Part shown: positions 7,351 to 14,213 of the stretch, piece after piece
How the letters are laid out: each line of letters begins with the position of its first letter
Numbering within the stretch: the stretch's first letter is position 1
Source: an uncultured Lachnospiraceae bacterium
Lineage (GTDB): Bacteria; Bacillota; Clostridia; Lachnospirales; Lachnospiraceae
Length of the DNA: 25,897 nucleotides
Assembly (NCBI GenBank): GCA_910584115.1
Contig: CAJTYN010000025.1
Location: 1-25,897 of the forward strand
Reading direction: 5' to 3'
Notes under the pieces: generated by a model
The model's database searches: none
What the model was told of the DNA's origin: nothing
Seen by the model: only the letters and a program-made list of their open reading frames with translations
Program-made: the position numbers and the translations under genes

Positions 7351-7953
7351 ATGATGAAATACCTGACTTATTACGAGAATGATGAGATCATATCAACAAA
7401 AGACTATAGAGAAGCAGTTGAGGAGCTGAACAGGAAGAATAAGGGAAGAGAAGTACAGAGGTTCGTCCTCCATAAATACGCGTTCATCTTCAGTCTGGAT
7501 GAGGTGAGGGACGCTTCTAAATATTATCTGTGCAAGAAACACGGAGACAGTCTGGAAGTCTATCTGGAGAAGAAAAATACAGAAGAAAATCTCATATGCA
7601 AACAGATAGAGACGATCACCGAGGCGGAAGGCGAACGGATCCTGCAGGGTGATATCGGTTGGATGAAGGATGACGAACGTCCCCTCGTGCGGGACTTCTA
7701 TCTGCAGAGCACGCTGAATGGACTGGCCTACAGCCATATGAAGGAGTTCGAGCGGGAAGTCTATCACTATGAGAAACAGGATTATGTGGTGTTCGACAAG
7801 GCAGTCCGCCGTCAGGTGGATCATTACTTTTTGGAATGCCTGTTTGAAGATGATGTACAAGTCCGCGTCCGGAGAGCGAAGACGATCCCGCGGTACATAC
7901 TGAATATGCTGGTGAATATCGAGCCTGCGTCAGAACAATGGGCGTACGCTTAA
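7351..7953 (+). CDS. Short, divergent VTC / polyphosphate-polymerase-like (CYTH-type) protein
   Basis: A 200-residue cytoplasmic protein with no signal or membrane segment. Its middle follows the VTC-domain pattern of bacterial polyphosphate-polymerase-like proteins: LEVYLEKK (68-75), ILQGDIGWM (97-105), PLVRDFY (111-117), FEREVYHY (133-140) and VVFDKAVRR (146-154). Family members are normally about 230-260 residues and begin with a conserved KYLIRSLYFDN-like strand set. Here the N-terminus (1-60) is different and shorter, so part of the ATP/triphosphate tunnel may be missing. Start ATG 7351 follows GGAGG at 6-nt spacing. It stands alone between a 177-nt spacer, which holds no convincing promoter (only a possible TACAAT at 7267-7272), and a strong terminator. 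The fold is recognised by eye only; an activity is not claimed. Confidence 0.6.
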   Translation: MMKYLTYYENDEIISTKDYREAVEELNRKNKGREVQRFVLHKYAFIFSLDEVRDASKYYLCKKHGDSLEVYLEKKNTEENLICKQIETITEAEGERILQGDIGWMKDDERPLVRDFYLQSTLNGLAYSHMKEFEREVYHYEKQDYVVFDKAVRRQVDHYFLECLFEDDVQVRVRRAKTIPRYILNMLVNIEPASEQWAYA

Positions 7954-7979
7954 AGAGGACTCGGTCGTTTTTAGAGGCC

Positions 7980-8023
7980 GCGCCTCCCGATGCCATAAAT
8001 AGGCAGAGGGGGGCGCTTTTTTT
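7980..8023 (+). terminator. Rho-independent terminator
   Basis: GCGCCTCCC (7980-7988) pairs with GGGGGGCGC (8008-8016); an inner TGCC/GGCA stem closes the loop, and seven T follow (8017-8023). It ends the VTC-like gene just before the cysK promoter. Confidence 0.92.
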
Positions 8024-8024
8024 G

Positions 8025-8053
8025 TTGACAAATCTATGGGGCGGGCATATAAT
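8025..8053 (+). promoter_or_regulatory. Perfect-consensus promoter of the cysK operon
   Basis: TTGACA (8025-8030), 17-bp spacer, TATAAT (8048-8053): both hexamers match the sigma-A consensus exactly. Such a strong promoter usually needs a repressor, and a palindrome lies just downstream at the predicted start site. Confidence 0.92.
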
Positions 8054-8060
8054 ACTAACG

Positions 8061-8084
8061 TTAAAATAAGGAATCCCATTTTAA
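8061..8084. promoter_or_regulatory. Operator-like inverted repeat over the cysK transcription start
   Basis: TTAAAAT (8061-8067) and ATTTTAA (8078-8084) form a perfect 7-bp dyad with a 10-bp spacer. It begins about 8 bp after the -10 hexamer. The position and symmetry suit a dimeric repressor, for example an Rrf2/CymR-type cysteine regulator, but the regulator is not identifiable from this sequence. Confidence 0.45.
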
Positions 8085-8106
8085 TAGGAAGGAAGAGGAC
8101 AGATCA

Positions 8107-9036
8107 GTGAATATTTATAAAGGCATATTGGGGCTGATCGGGAATACACCGCTGGTGGAATTGGTAAATCTCCAGGAAGCCCTGGGGCTTCAGGCGACTG
8201 TGCTCGTGAAATTGGAGGCTCTCAATCCGGCGGGGAGCGTCAAGGACAGGATCGCCAAGGCGATGATCGAAGATGCGGAGGAGAGAGGAGTCCTCAGAGA
8301 AGGGTCCGTCATCATAGAACCCACCTCCGGAAATACCGGAATCGGGCTGGCGGCGATCGCGGCGGCGAAAGGATACCGCGTGATCCTGACCATGCCGGAT
8401 ACCATGAGCGTTGAGCGGCGGAATATCCTGAAAGCCTACGGCGCGGAGGTGGTGCTGACGGACGGTGCGAAGGGGATGCAGGGCGCGATCGAAAAAGCGG
8501 ATGCGCTGGCAAGAGAGCTCCCGGATAGTTTCCTGGCGGGACAGTTCACGAACCCGGCAAATCCCCAGGCGCACCAAAGGACTACGGGTCCGGAGATCTG
8601 GGCGGATACCGACGGGAATGTGGACATCTTTGTGGCGGGTGTGGGGACAGGCGGCACGCTCACGGGAACGGGTGCATATCTGCGTTCTCAGAAAGCGGAT
8701 GTGCAGATCGTGGCCGTGGAACCCGACAGTTCTCCGGCCCTCACGGAAGGGCACGGCGGACCGCATAAGATCCAGGGCATCGGAGCCGGTTTTGTGCCAG
8801 AGGTGCTGGATACGTCCCTCTATGACGAGGTGATCCGGATCAAGAATGAGGACGCGTTCGAGACGTCAAAGCTCTTGGCCCGGCGGGAAGGGATCCAGGC
8901 GGGCATCTCTTCGGGGGCGGCTCTGAGCGCGGCGATCTCCCTGGCCAGGCGGCCGGAAAATAAGGGAAAAGTGATCGTGGCGATCCTGCCGGATACTGCA
9001 GACCGTTATTATTCTACGCCCTTGTTTGGGGAATGA
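8107..9036 (+). CDS. cysK: Cysteine synthase (O-acetylserine sulfhydrylase)
   Basis: Makes cysteine and acetate from O-acetylserine and sulfide in the cytoplasm, using PLP. At 309 residues it is standard for the CysK class. The PLP lysine is K46 in NPAGSVKDRIA, the substrate loop is TSGNTG (73-78), the glycine-rich phosphate loop is GTGGTLTG, and GPHKIQGIGAGFVP is typical of true CysK. The start is GTG at 8107, since the frame upstream has no ATG with a better site; a purine-rich AGGAAGGAAGAGG stretch lies ahead of it. First gene of a likely three-gene operon with the transporter 36 bp downstream. Expression is probably set by the consensus promoter and the palindrome at 8061-8084. Confidence 0.96.
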   Translation: MNIYKGILGLIGNTPLVELVNLQEALGLQATVLVKLEALNPAGSVKDRIAKAMIEDAEERGVLREGSVIIEPTSGNTGIGLAAIAAAKGYRVILTMPDTMSVERRNILKAYGAEVVLTDGAKGMQGAIEKADALARELPDSFLAGQFTNPANPQAHQRTTGPEIWADTDGNVDIFVAGVGTGGTLTGTGAYLRSQKADVQIVAVEPDSSPALTEGHGGPHKIQGIGAGFVPEVLDTSLYDEVIRIKNEDAFETSKLLARREGIQAGISSGAALSAAISLARRPENKGKVIVAILPDTADRYYSTPLFGE

Positions 9037-9072
9037 TAAAAAAAGGCAGAAAGAGATACAGAGGTGGTTTTT

Positions 9073-10413
9073 ATGAGTTTGTGGTTTTGCCTCCCTTTCG
9101 CGGGGCTTTTGGCTTGTATCGCCGTACTCCCGCTCTTAAAGTCTGAATGGTGGGAAAAATATCGTTCGGCCGTGGTGGCCGTCTGGTCCTTGGCATTTGT
9201 GGTCCCGTTCGCGGCCGCCTACGGGGCAGGGTCGGCGCTGGAGTCCGTGCTGGAATGCATGCTGAATGATTATCTGACGTTTATCGTTTTGCTGTTCGGC
9301 CTCTTTTGTGTGGCAGGAAATATCACACTGGAGGGCGACCTGGTGGGAGCGCCGGGGACGAATCTGGTCCTGTTGCTGATCGGGACGCTGCTCTCCAGCT
9401 GTATCGGGACCACGGGGGCAAGTATGCTGATGGTCCGTCCGGTCATCCGGATGAATGCCTGGAGGAGACAGAGGAGCCATATCATGGTGTTTTTCATCTT
9501 CTTGATCTCCAACCTGGGCGGCTGCCTGACACCGATCGGGGATCCGCCGCTGCTGATGGGATTTTCCAGGGGAGTGCCGTTTTTCTGGAGCCTGCGGCTG
9601 TTCCCGATCCTGGTGCTCAATATGGCGATCCTGCTGTTCATCTTTTACCGGATCGACAGCAGAGCCTACCGCTGGGAGATCGCCCAGGGGCGCAGGCCAG
9701 AGATCCAAGGCGGCGGGATGGGGATCCGGCTGGAAGGAGCGCACAATCTGATCTTTCTGGTCACGATCGTGGCGGCGGTCATCCTAAGCGGCGTGCTCCC
9801 GGGGATGCCCTTTTTTCAGGATGGAGAGGGGAATGTCCTGGGGATCCGGATCTTCAGGGAGGTCAGGCTGACCTATCCGGCGATGATCGAGATCGCTATG
9901 ATCCTGGCGTCGGCGTTCTTATCTTTCAAGACGACGACGAAAGAGATCCGCAGGAAAAATCATTTCACCTGGGATGCGATCAAGGAAGTGGCTGTCTTAT
10001 TCGTGGGGATCTTCATCACGATGCAGCCGGCTCTCGTGATCTTGAAGTCCATGGGGGGCAGTCTGAACCTCTCCGAGCCTTTCCAGATGTTCTGGATGAC
10101 GGGGGCGCTCTCCAGTTTCCTGGATAACACGCCTACGTACCTGGTGTTCCTGACCACGGCGGGGGCGATGGGATTTACCGGCGGGGTCTCCACGGTGGTG
10201 GGGACAGTCCCGGTGAAGATGCTCACGGCGATCTCCTGCGGCGCGGTCTTCATGGGGGCGAACACTTATATCGGCAACGCACCGAATATGATGGTCAAAT
10301 CGATCTCGGATGAAAATGGTATCTGCATGCCGTCCTTTTTCGGGTATTTCTTCTGGGCGGTACGTGTCCTGATCCCGGTATTCATCCTGGATACGGTCTT
10401 GTTCTTTTTGTGA
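9073..10413 (+). CDS. Ion transporter of the CitMHS/NhaD type (putative sodium:proton antiporter)
   Basis: Polytopic membrane protein of 446 residues with about 10-12 hydrophobic segments. Family motifs are NLGGCLTPIGDPPLLMGF near residues 146-163, the SSFLDNTPTYLVFL motif in the second half, and GANTYIGNAPNMMVKSI near the C-terminus. These fit the citrate-transporter-like superfamily group usually annotated as sodium:proton antiporters. The substrate is not proven by sequence; an anion or sulfur-compound carrier is possible given cysK directly upstream. Start chosen at ATG 9073, which has GAGGTGG about 5 nt upstream; an in-frame GTG at 9064 overlaps that site. The next gene starts 13 bp after the stop, with its GAGGAGGG overlapping the stop codon. 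Confidence 0.82.
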   Translation: MSLWFCLPFAGLLACIAVLPLLKSEWWEKYRSAVVAVWSLAFVVPFAAAYGAGSALESVLECMLNDYLTFIVLLFGLFCVAGNITLEGDLVGAPGTNLVLLLIGTLLSSCIGTTGASMLMVRPVIRMNAWRRQRSHIMVFFIFLISNLGGCLTPIGDPPLLMGFSRGVPFFWSLRLFPILVLNMAILLFIFYRIDSRAYRWEIAQGRRPEIQGGGMGIRLEGAHNLIFLVTIVAAVILSGVLPGMPFFQDGEGNVLGIRIFREVRLTYPAMIEIAMILASAFLSFKTTTKEIRRKNHFTWDAIKEVAVLFVGIFITMQPALVILKSMGGSLNLSEPFQMFWMTGALSSFLDNTPTYLVFLTTAGAMGFTGGVSTVVGTVPVKMLTAISCGAVFMGANTYIGNAPNMMVKSISDENGICMPSFFGYFFWAVRVLIPVFILDTVLFFL

Positions 10414-10426
10414 GGAGGGATGAGCG

Positions 10427-11410
10427 ATGGGTAAGAAAAAAGATATGCTCCGTGAACTTGCAGGAAGGATCTACGACCTGGATGTGGAGGTGTATGAGAA
10501 GCTGGGCTCATCCATGGGGCGCGTGTTCAATCAGGAGCGGGAGAACAGTATCAAGGAATTGATGAAACTCTTGGATTCGAAGAGCAAGAGTCCTCTCCTG
10601 CGCAGCCAGCTTGCGCTGATCAGCAATATGGCGCGTACGATCGAGGACGACACCGTCCGCGAGGTGATTATGAAGAAATACGAGGGCATCCTCCAGGAGG
10701 TCACGAACCTTCCGAAATGTTTTGCCAGCGAGGATATCCTCGATGAGAAGATCGCTCAGCTTAATGAATGGAACTTGGAGGAGCGGTTCTCCAAGGATAA
10801 CCGTCTGGTGATCTGTATCGGGCGCGCGTATGGGTGCGGCGGCAGTGAGATCGGATTTGTCCTGGCGGATGCCCTGAAGATCAATTATTACGATGTGGAG
10901 ATCTTCAATGAAGTGCTGCGGCGGATGGAGCTGGGGCGGGAGATGGTCGAAGACCAGGGGGGCGTCCCCTCGTTCCAGCCTGCGCCGAAGTTCACGGTGG
11001 GGCAGTGGATCAAGGACGTCAAACGCTATCATGGTCTTCCGCGGAGGGACGCGGTGTTCTTTGATCAGTGCGACCTGATCTGTGACATGGCGCGGCGGGA
11101 AGATTTTGTGGTGATGGGACGCTGTGCGGACGCCATCCTGACCAACAACCATATCCCGCACATCAGCATCTATATCACGGCGCCTTTTGAACAGCGGGTG
11201 CGCCGGATGATGAAGATCAACAAGAAGATGAGCGAAAAACAGGTGCGGGAGCTGATCCGGCGGCTGGATAAGAAGCATGCGAGATATTATGAATACTATA
11301 CAGGGCGCAGATGGGGCGCGGTCGAGAATTATGACTTGTGCATCAACAGCGCCAGTTATGGGATCGACGGGTCGGTGGAACTGATCCGGCGGATGATAAA
11401 GAAGATATGA
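10427..11410 (+). CDS. Cytidylate kinase-like family protein with N-terminal helical extension
   Basis: A 327-residue protein. Residues 126-327 form a P-loop kinase domain of the cytidylate-kinase-like family: GRAYGCGGSEIG (132-143), RDAVFFDQCDLI (207-218), VVMGRCADAIL (228-238) and an Arg/Lys-rich lid near 256-283. Typical members have GSGG where this has GCGG. True Cmk enzymes are about 220-230 residues. The extra 125 N-terminal residues are charged and predicted helical, and I do not recognise them. Members of this family are poorly characterised, and CMP kinase activity should not be assumed. Start ATG 10427 follows GAGGAGGG with a 7-nt gap. It is last in the cysK operon and is closed by the hairpin at 11423-11470. 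Confidence 0.8.
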   Translation: MGKKKDMLRELAGRIYDLDVEVYEKLGSSMGRVFNQERENSIKELMKLLDSKSKSPLLRSQLALISNMARTIEDDTVREVIMKKYEGILQEVTNLPKCFASEDILDEKIAQLNEWNLEERFSKDNRLVICIGRAYGCGGSEIGFVLADALKINYYDVEIFNEVLRRMELGREMVEDQGGVPSFQPAPKFTVGQWIKDVKRYHGLPRRDAVFFDQCDLICDMARREDFVVMGRCADAILTNNHIPHISIYITAPFEQRVRRMMKINKKMSEKQVRELIRRLDKKHARYYEYYTGRRWGAVENYDLCINSASYGIDGSVELIRRMIKKI

Positions 11411-11422
11411 TCGTTCAAAATG

Positions 11423-11490
11423 GATCAAGATGGGCCAACGGCGCTGCATGTGCGGACCGTTGGCCTGATCTTATCTGTTTTTCTCTTTTT
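11423..11490 (+). terminator. Terminator between convergent genes
   Basis: GGCCAACGG (11433-11441) pairs with CCGTTGGCC (11457-11465). The stem extends through GATCA (11423-11427) and TGATC (11466-11470) around a 5-nt bulge. A T-rich tract follows (TTATCTGTTTTTCTC). It ends the cysK operon. The T-rich tract is also the tail of the opposing gene; on the minus strand no T-run follows the hairpin, so bidirectional use is doubtful. Confidence 0.65.
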
Positions 11491-12610
11491 TGTTTTTAAG
11501 CCAGAGCGTCCCGCTGCTGATGACGGAACTGGCCAGGAGTGCGTGCAGAGGGGAAATGTCCGAGACGGATCTTTCAGGCAGCGGGGTGGTGCATGAGGTC
11601 GCCTGTGGTTCTCGAGGGAGCTGTCCGGTGGAAATGGGGACGGGTTCTTGACGGCTTTTTTTGATATCCGTTTTGGCCCTGGTCTTAGTTCTGGTCCTGG
11701 TCCTGGTCTTAGTTTTAGTCTTGGTCCTGCTCTCAGTTTGGGGCTGAGCTGGTGCTGGCGTGTCTATCATCTTTTCGGATGCGTTTATGTCCTCATTTAC
11801 AGCCTCTTCTGCGTATGGATCAGGATCGCTCTGCAAAGAGAATGTCGATCCTGTGCGTTCTGTCAGTCCTGCCGGGGATGGGTGCGGGATCTCGGTCGGG
11901 GTCTCTGTGATGGTCACATTCATTTCTGCTAAGAGTGCTATTATGGGATCCGCATCTGGTCCGGGATCTTCCGGATCGGAGGGTCCTTTGATAGCTGTCT
12001 TTTGGGGGAGAGGTGTCCCTGTGGGCGGGGCTGCTGCTTCCGGACTCGGTGTCGGTGTCTCGACATGAAAGCGCGTGACGTCATAAGAAGTGGAGGAGAC
12101 TTGCGTGACCCGGTCCGGGGGTATATCGTTGGATCGGTCGGAGGCTGCCTTTGTGATCGGGTCGGATGTCTCCTGTTCCGGCATATCAGGACAGGAAACG
12201 GAGTCCGTTGTCTTCTGGTAGACGGCCGTGAAGGCCATGCTCCCGGTGATGATCTCCGGCAGTTCCGGGTCCCATCTGGAGAACTGATAGGTATATTCTC
12301 CGTCAGTCCATGTTTCCGGTACTCGGACGTCGTCCAGGCGGTCGCCATACTGGCAGATCCGCGAGTCTAAGATCTCGCCGTCCCAGTCGAGAAGATCGAC
12401 GACATAGCTGACAGGACCGGGATCAGAGGGCATGGCATCGAGGATCGCCCAGAAAGCCGGGTCCTCCGGGGAGAGATCCTCGATGCCGTCAAAAGCTCTG
12501 ATCTGTCCATCTGCGGTGTCAGAGGATGTACTTGCGCATACTGGAACGGTGGCAAGGATACACGCGGCAGCAGCGGCCGCGATCGTTAAACTTTTTCTTT
12601 GGTCCTTCAT
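11471..12610 (-). CDS. Exported surface protein with InlB-type repeat and basic Thr-Lys/Arg repeat
   Basis: Function unknown. The 379-residue protein has a signal peptide (MKDQRKSLTIAAAAAACILA, cleavage near 26-29). One Listeria-Bacteroides/InlB B-repeat-like module lies at about 68-131 (VVDLLDWDGEIL, YGDRLDDVRVPE, FSRWDPELPEIITGS, FTAVY). A long Pro/Thr/Ser-rich stalk follows (about 135-345), with eight Thr-Lys/Thr-Arg dipeptides at 296-311. The C-terminus LPERS (344-348), a hydrophobic stretch 354-370 and KNKKEKNR has the layout of a cell-wall sorting signal but lacks a true LPXTG. Start chosen at ATG 12610 because AGGAG sits 6 nt upstream and the promoter covers the longer frame. Divergent from another surface-protein gene. 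Probably wall- or membrane-anchored. Confidence 0.75.
   Translation of the reverse strand: MKDQRKSLTIAAAAAACILATVPVCASTSSDTADGQIRAFDGIEDLSPEDPAFWAILDAMPSDPGPVSYVVDLLDWDGEILDSRICQYGDRLDDVRVPETWTDGEYTYQFSRWDPELPEIITGSMAFTAVYQKTTDSVSCPDMPEQETSDPITKAASDRSNDIPPDRVTQVSSTSYDVTRFHVETPTPSPEAAAPPTGTPLPQKTAIKGPSDPEDPGPDADPIIALLAEMNVTITETPTEIPHPSPAGLTERTGSTFSLQSDPDPYAEEAVNEDINASEKMIDTPAPAQPQTESRTKTKTKTRTRTRTKTRAKTDIKKSRQEPVPISTGQLPREPQATSCTTPLPERSVSDISPLHALLASSVISSGTLWLKNKKEKNR
11678..11725 (-). repeat. Hexanucleotide tandem array coding (Thr-Lys/Arg)8
   Basis: Eight in-frame 6-bp units of the type ACN-ARR/AGR on the minus strand encode TKTKTKTRTRTRTKTR. Units differ at wobble and second positions, so the array is degenerate, not a perfect microsatellite. 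Length change by whole units would keep the reading frame. Confidence 0.85.
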
Positions 12611-12654
12611 GAAAAACTCCTTTTTATAATGTGGATCATATCTGTAATGGATAC

Positions 12655-12683
12655 AGTATATACCTGGCAAAACAGATCATCAA
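12655..12683 (-). promoter_or_regulatory. Promoter of the minus-strand surface-protein gene
   Basis: Minus strand: TTGATG (12683-12678), 17-bp spacer, TATACT (12660-12655). Predicted start near 12648, about 38 nt before the ATG at 12610. It is one of two divergent promoters in the 185-bp spacer. Confidence 0.6.
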
Positions 12684-12715
12684 CAATGGCGCACATGAAA
12701 AATTATGAAAAGGGG

Positions 12716-12745
12716 CTGTCAAAAAAGAGGAGAATATGATACAAT
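12716..12745 (+). promoter_or_regulatory. Promoter of the plus-strand surface-protein gene
   Basis: Extended -10 TGATACAAT (12737-12745) with CTGTCA (12716-12721) at 18-bp spacing. The -35 is weak, but the extended -10 compensates. Predicted start near 12752, about 44 nt before ATG 12796. Confidence 0.55.
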
Positions 12746-12795
12746 GGACTGACTGGATGTTAAATAAGGGTAGATTTTGGATATTGAGGTGGAAT

Positions 12796-14175
12796 ATGTC
12801 TAAAATAAAAAAAAGGTTCAATCGCGAAGCGAGGAGAAAGCTGCTCCATAAAGGCAGAGTGAGAGCGGGATGCCTCCTTGCGGCATTTTCCCTGGTGGCC
12901 CTGACAGCGGGAGCAGGACAGGTCCAGGCGGCTGATCCGGCGAAGGATACCGGAAAAAAGATCGTGTCGGAAAATAAGACGAAGTCTGATAAGAAAAAAG
13001 ATAAAAAGAGCGGATCCGTATCCAAAGACAAGGGTGGACAGGAAGACAAAAAAGCGGAGACATCTCCCACACAAGCGGCAGCAGGAGCGCCCCAGGAGGT
13101 GAAGAGTCCTGTAAAAGATGCGGATGAGGGATCGGCAGAGGGGGAGGCCGGGAAAGAAGGGATCCCGGGCGCAGAGCCGGAAAAGACTGAGATCGATACA
13201 GATACTGAGACAGACGATGCAGAAACAGATACAAAAACGGATATAGAGACAGATACGGATGAGACATCCCAGGGGTCAGGGCCTGACGGGAAGGATGCAG
13301 ATCCAACAGGCCCGGCAGCTACACCGACTCCCACGGCCAGCGCCCCCGGCGAGGCAGATCCGGGAAGCGCGTCCGGCGATCCGGAGGATAGCGGGACGGC
13401 AGGTGCCGCGTCCGGTGATACATCCGACGGGCAGGATCCAGATACAGGCGTTCCTTCACAGTCGATATCCCCGGATGGGGCAGGCACAGAGGAGGAGCCG
13501 GTACATACAGAAGAGACCGCACCGGTCCCGGTGGCCGGGATCTTAGAAGGGGCGTCCACGGTCATCGTGGGAGGCTTAGCACCGGCCGTCCCGGAAGGAA
13601 CGCCCGGGCAGGAACAGGTCAATACGGGAGCGGAGAGCAACGAAAACGATACTGAGGACGACGCCGAAAAGGAAAATGAGGAAGAAGGCAGCGAGGAACC
13701 CCGGAGCCGGATCGCGGGGAGCACACCTTTAGTCGGCGGGGTGATCACAGGCGAGGTCGGCGGGGGCAGTCAGACGACGGTCACACCGCGTCCCACCACC
13801 GTCCCGTCGAAGACCCCGACGCCTGCCAGCGGAGGCACAGGGGACCGCGCAGCCGTGACGGCCGTTCCCACGACTGCGCCCTCTTCCACCCAGCAGGAAC
13901 AGCGGGTCGCCTTGGATGACGCAGGCGCCGGACAGCAGACCTCATCTGCAGTCCAGAACACGGGTCCGACCGCCGGATCGCTGCGGGCCAGTGTGGAGAC
14001 GGAGGACTCCACGAAGATCGTACCGTTCATCCTGGCGGGCGTGGCCGCGCTCATAGCGGTGGTGGCATTCGCCGTCCTGAAGATCAAAAAGGGCAGGAGA
14101 GATCCAGATCCAAAAGAGCCAGGAGAGCCGGAAGACCCGGGTACAGACGATCCGTCTGAACAGGATCAGGAATAA
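12796..14175 (+). CDS. Membrane-anchored, acidic Thr/Pro-rich surface protein
   Basis: Function unknown. The 459-residue protein has a long, very basic N-region (KKRFNREARRKLLHKGR), then a hydrophobic signal core with likely cleavage after A45 (GQVQA-AD). A lysine-rich patch follows at 52-88. A run of Thr-Asp/Glu dipeptides lies at 131-157, and low-complexity Pro/Thr/Gly/Asp sequence continues to about 400 with no globular domain I recognise. A single transmembrane helix at 408-428 is followed by KIKKGRR and an acidic tail (DPDPKEPGEPEDP). There is no LPXTG, so it is likely a type I membrane protein with an extended stalk through the wall, perhaps glycosylated on Thr. Start ATG 12796 follows GAGGTGG with 3-nt spacing. 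The next gene follows 38 bp downstream. Confidence 0.72.
   Translation: MSKIKKRFNREARRKLLHKGRVRAGCLLAAFSLVALTAGAGQVQAADPAKDTGKKIVSENKTKSDKKKDKKSGSVSKDKGGQEDKKAETSPTQAAAGAPQEVKSPVKDADEGSAEGEAGKEGIPGAEPEKTEIDTDTETDDAETDTKTDIETDTDETSQGSGPDGKDADPTGPAATPTPTASAPGEADPGSASGDPEDSGTAGAASGDTSDGQDPDTGVPSQSISPDGAGTEEEPVHTEETAPVPVAGILEGASTVIVGGLAPAVPEGTPGQEQVNTGAESNENDTEDDAEKENEEEGSEEPRSRIAGSTPLVGGVITGEVGGGSQTTVTPRPTTVPSKTPTPASGGTGDRAAVTAVPTTAPSSTQQEQRVALDDAGAGQQTSSAVQNTGPTAGSLRASVETEDSTKIVPFILAGVAALIAVVAFAVLKIKKGRRDPDPKEPGEPEDPGTDDPSEQDQE
13186..13266 (+). repeat. Degenerate hexanucleotide array coding Thr-Asp/Glu repeats
   Basis: Codons for residues 131-157 are mostly alternating Thr and Asp/Glu (EIDTDTETDDAETDTKTD, then IETDTDET), built from GAY/GAR-ACN units. 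It is acidic, the mirror of the basic Thr-Lys/Arg array in the divergent neighbour. Confidence 0.8.
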
Positions 14176-14183
14176 ATATCCAG

Positions 14184-14209
14184 CCGTCCCATATGATAGT
14201 ATGGGAGGG
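14184..14209 (+). promoter_or_regulatory. Hairpin masking the ribosome binding site of the TIGR04086 gene
   Basis: CCGTCCCATA (14184-14193) pairs with TATGGGAGGG (14200-14209) around a 6-nt loop, with one G-G mismatch. The 3' arm is the GGGAGGG Shine-Dalgarno for ATG 14214. The stem starts 9 nt after the upstream stop codon, close enough for a terminating ribosome to open it, which suggests translational coupling. No T-run follows, so it is not a terminator. Confidence 0.55.
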
Positions 14210-14213
14210 TTGT

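Noticed and set aside
7299..7382. Possible 27-codon leader peptide frame ahead of and overlapping the VTC-like gene
   Set aside because: It has a weak AGGGA site and no codon pattern or motif; the gene behind it has its own GGAGG, so it is not supported.
9306..10127. 273-codon plus-strand frame inside the transporter gene
   Set aside because: Out-of-frame Gly/Asp/Arg-rich translation with no hydrophobic segments; the transporter frame has many family motifs.
12611..12670. 20-codon N-terminal extension of the minus-strand surface protein
   Set aside because: It covers the promoter -10, and the shorter start has AGGAG at ideal spacing and leads directly into a standard signal peptide.
12796..12930. 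Lipoprotein signal with C26 in RAGC
   Set aside because: The -3 position is Arg and the hydrophobic core comes after the Cys, opposite to a lipobox; cleavage by signal peptidase I near A45 fits better.
12636..13748. 370-codon minus-strand Ser-rich frame opposite the acidic surface protein
   Set aside because: Serine and proline richness comes from reading Asp/Glu/Thr codons in reverse. It overlaps the divergent promoters and lacks a ribosome site.
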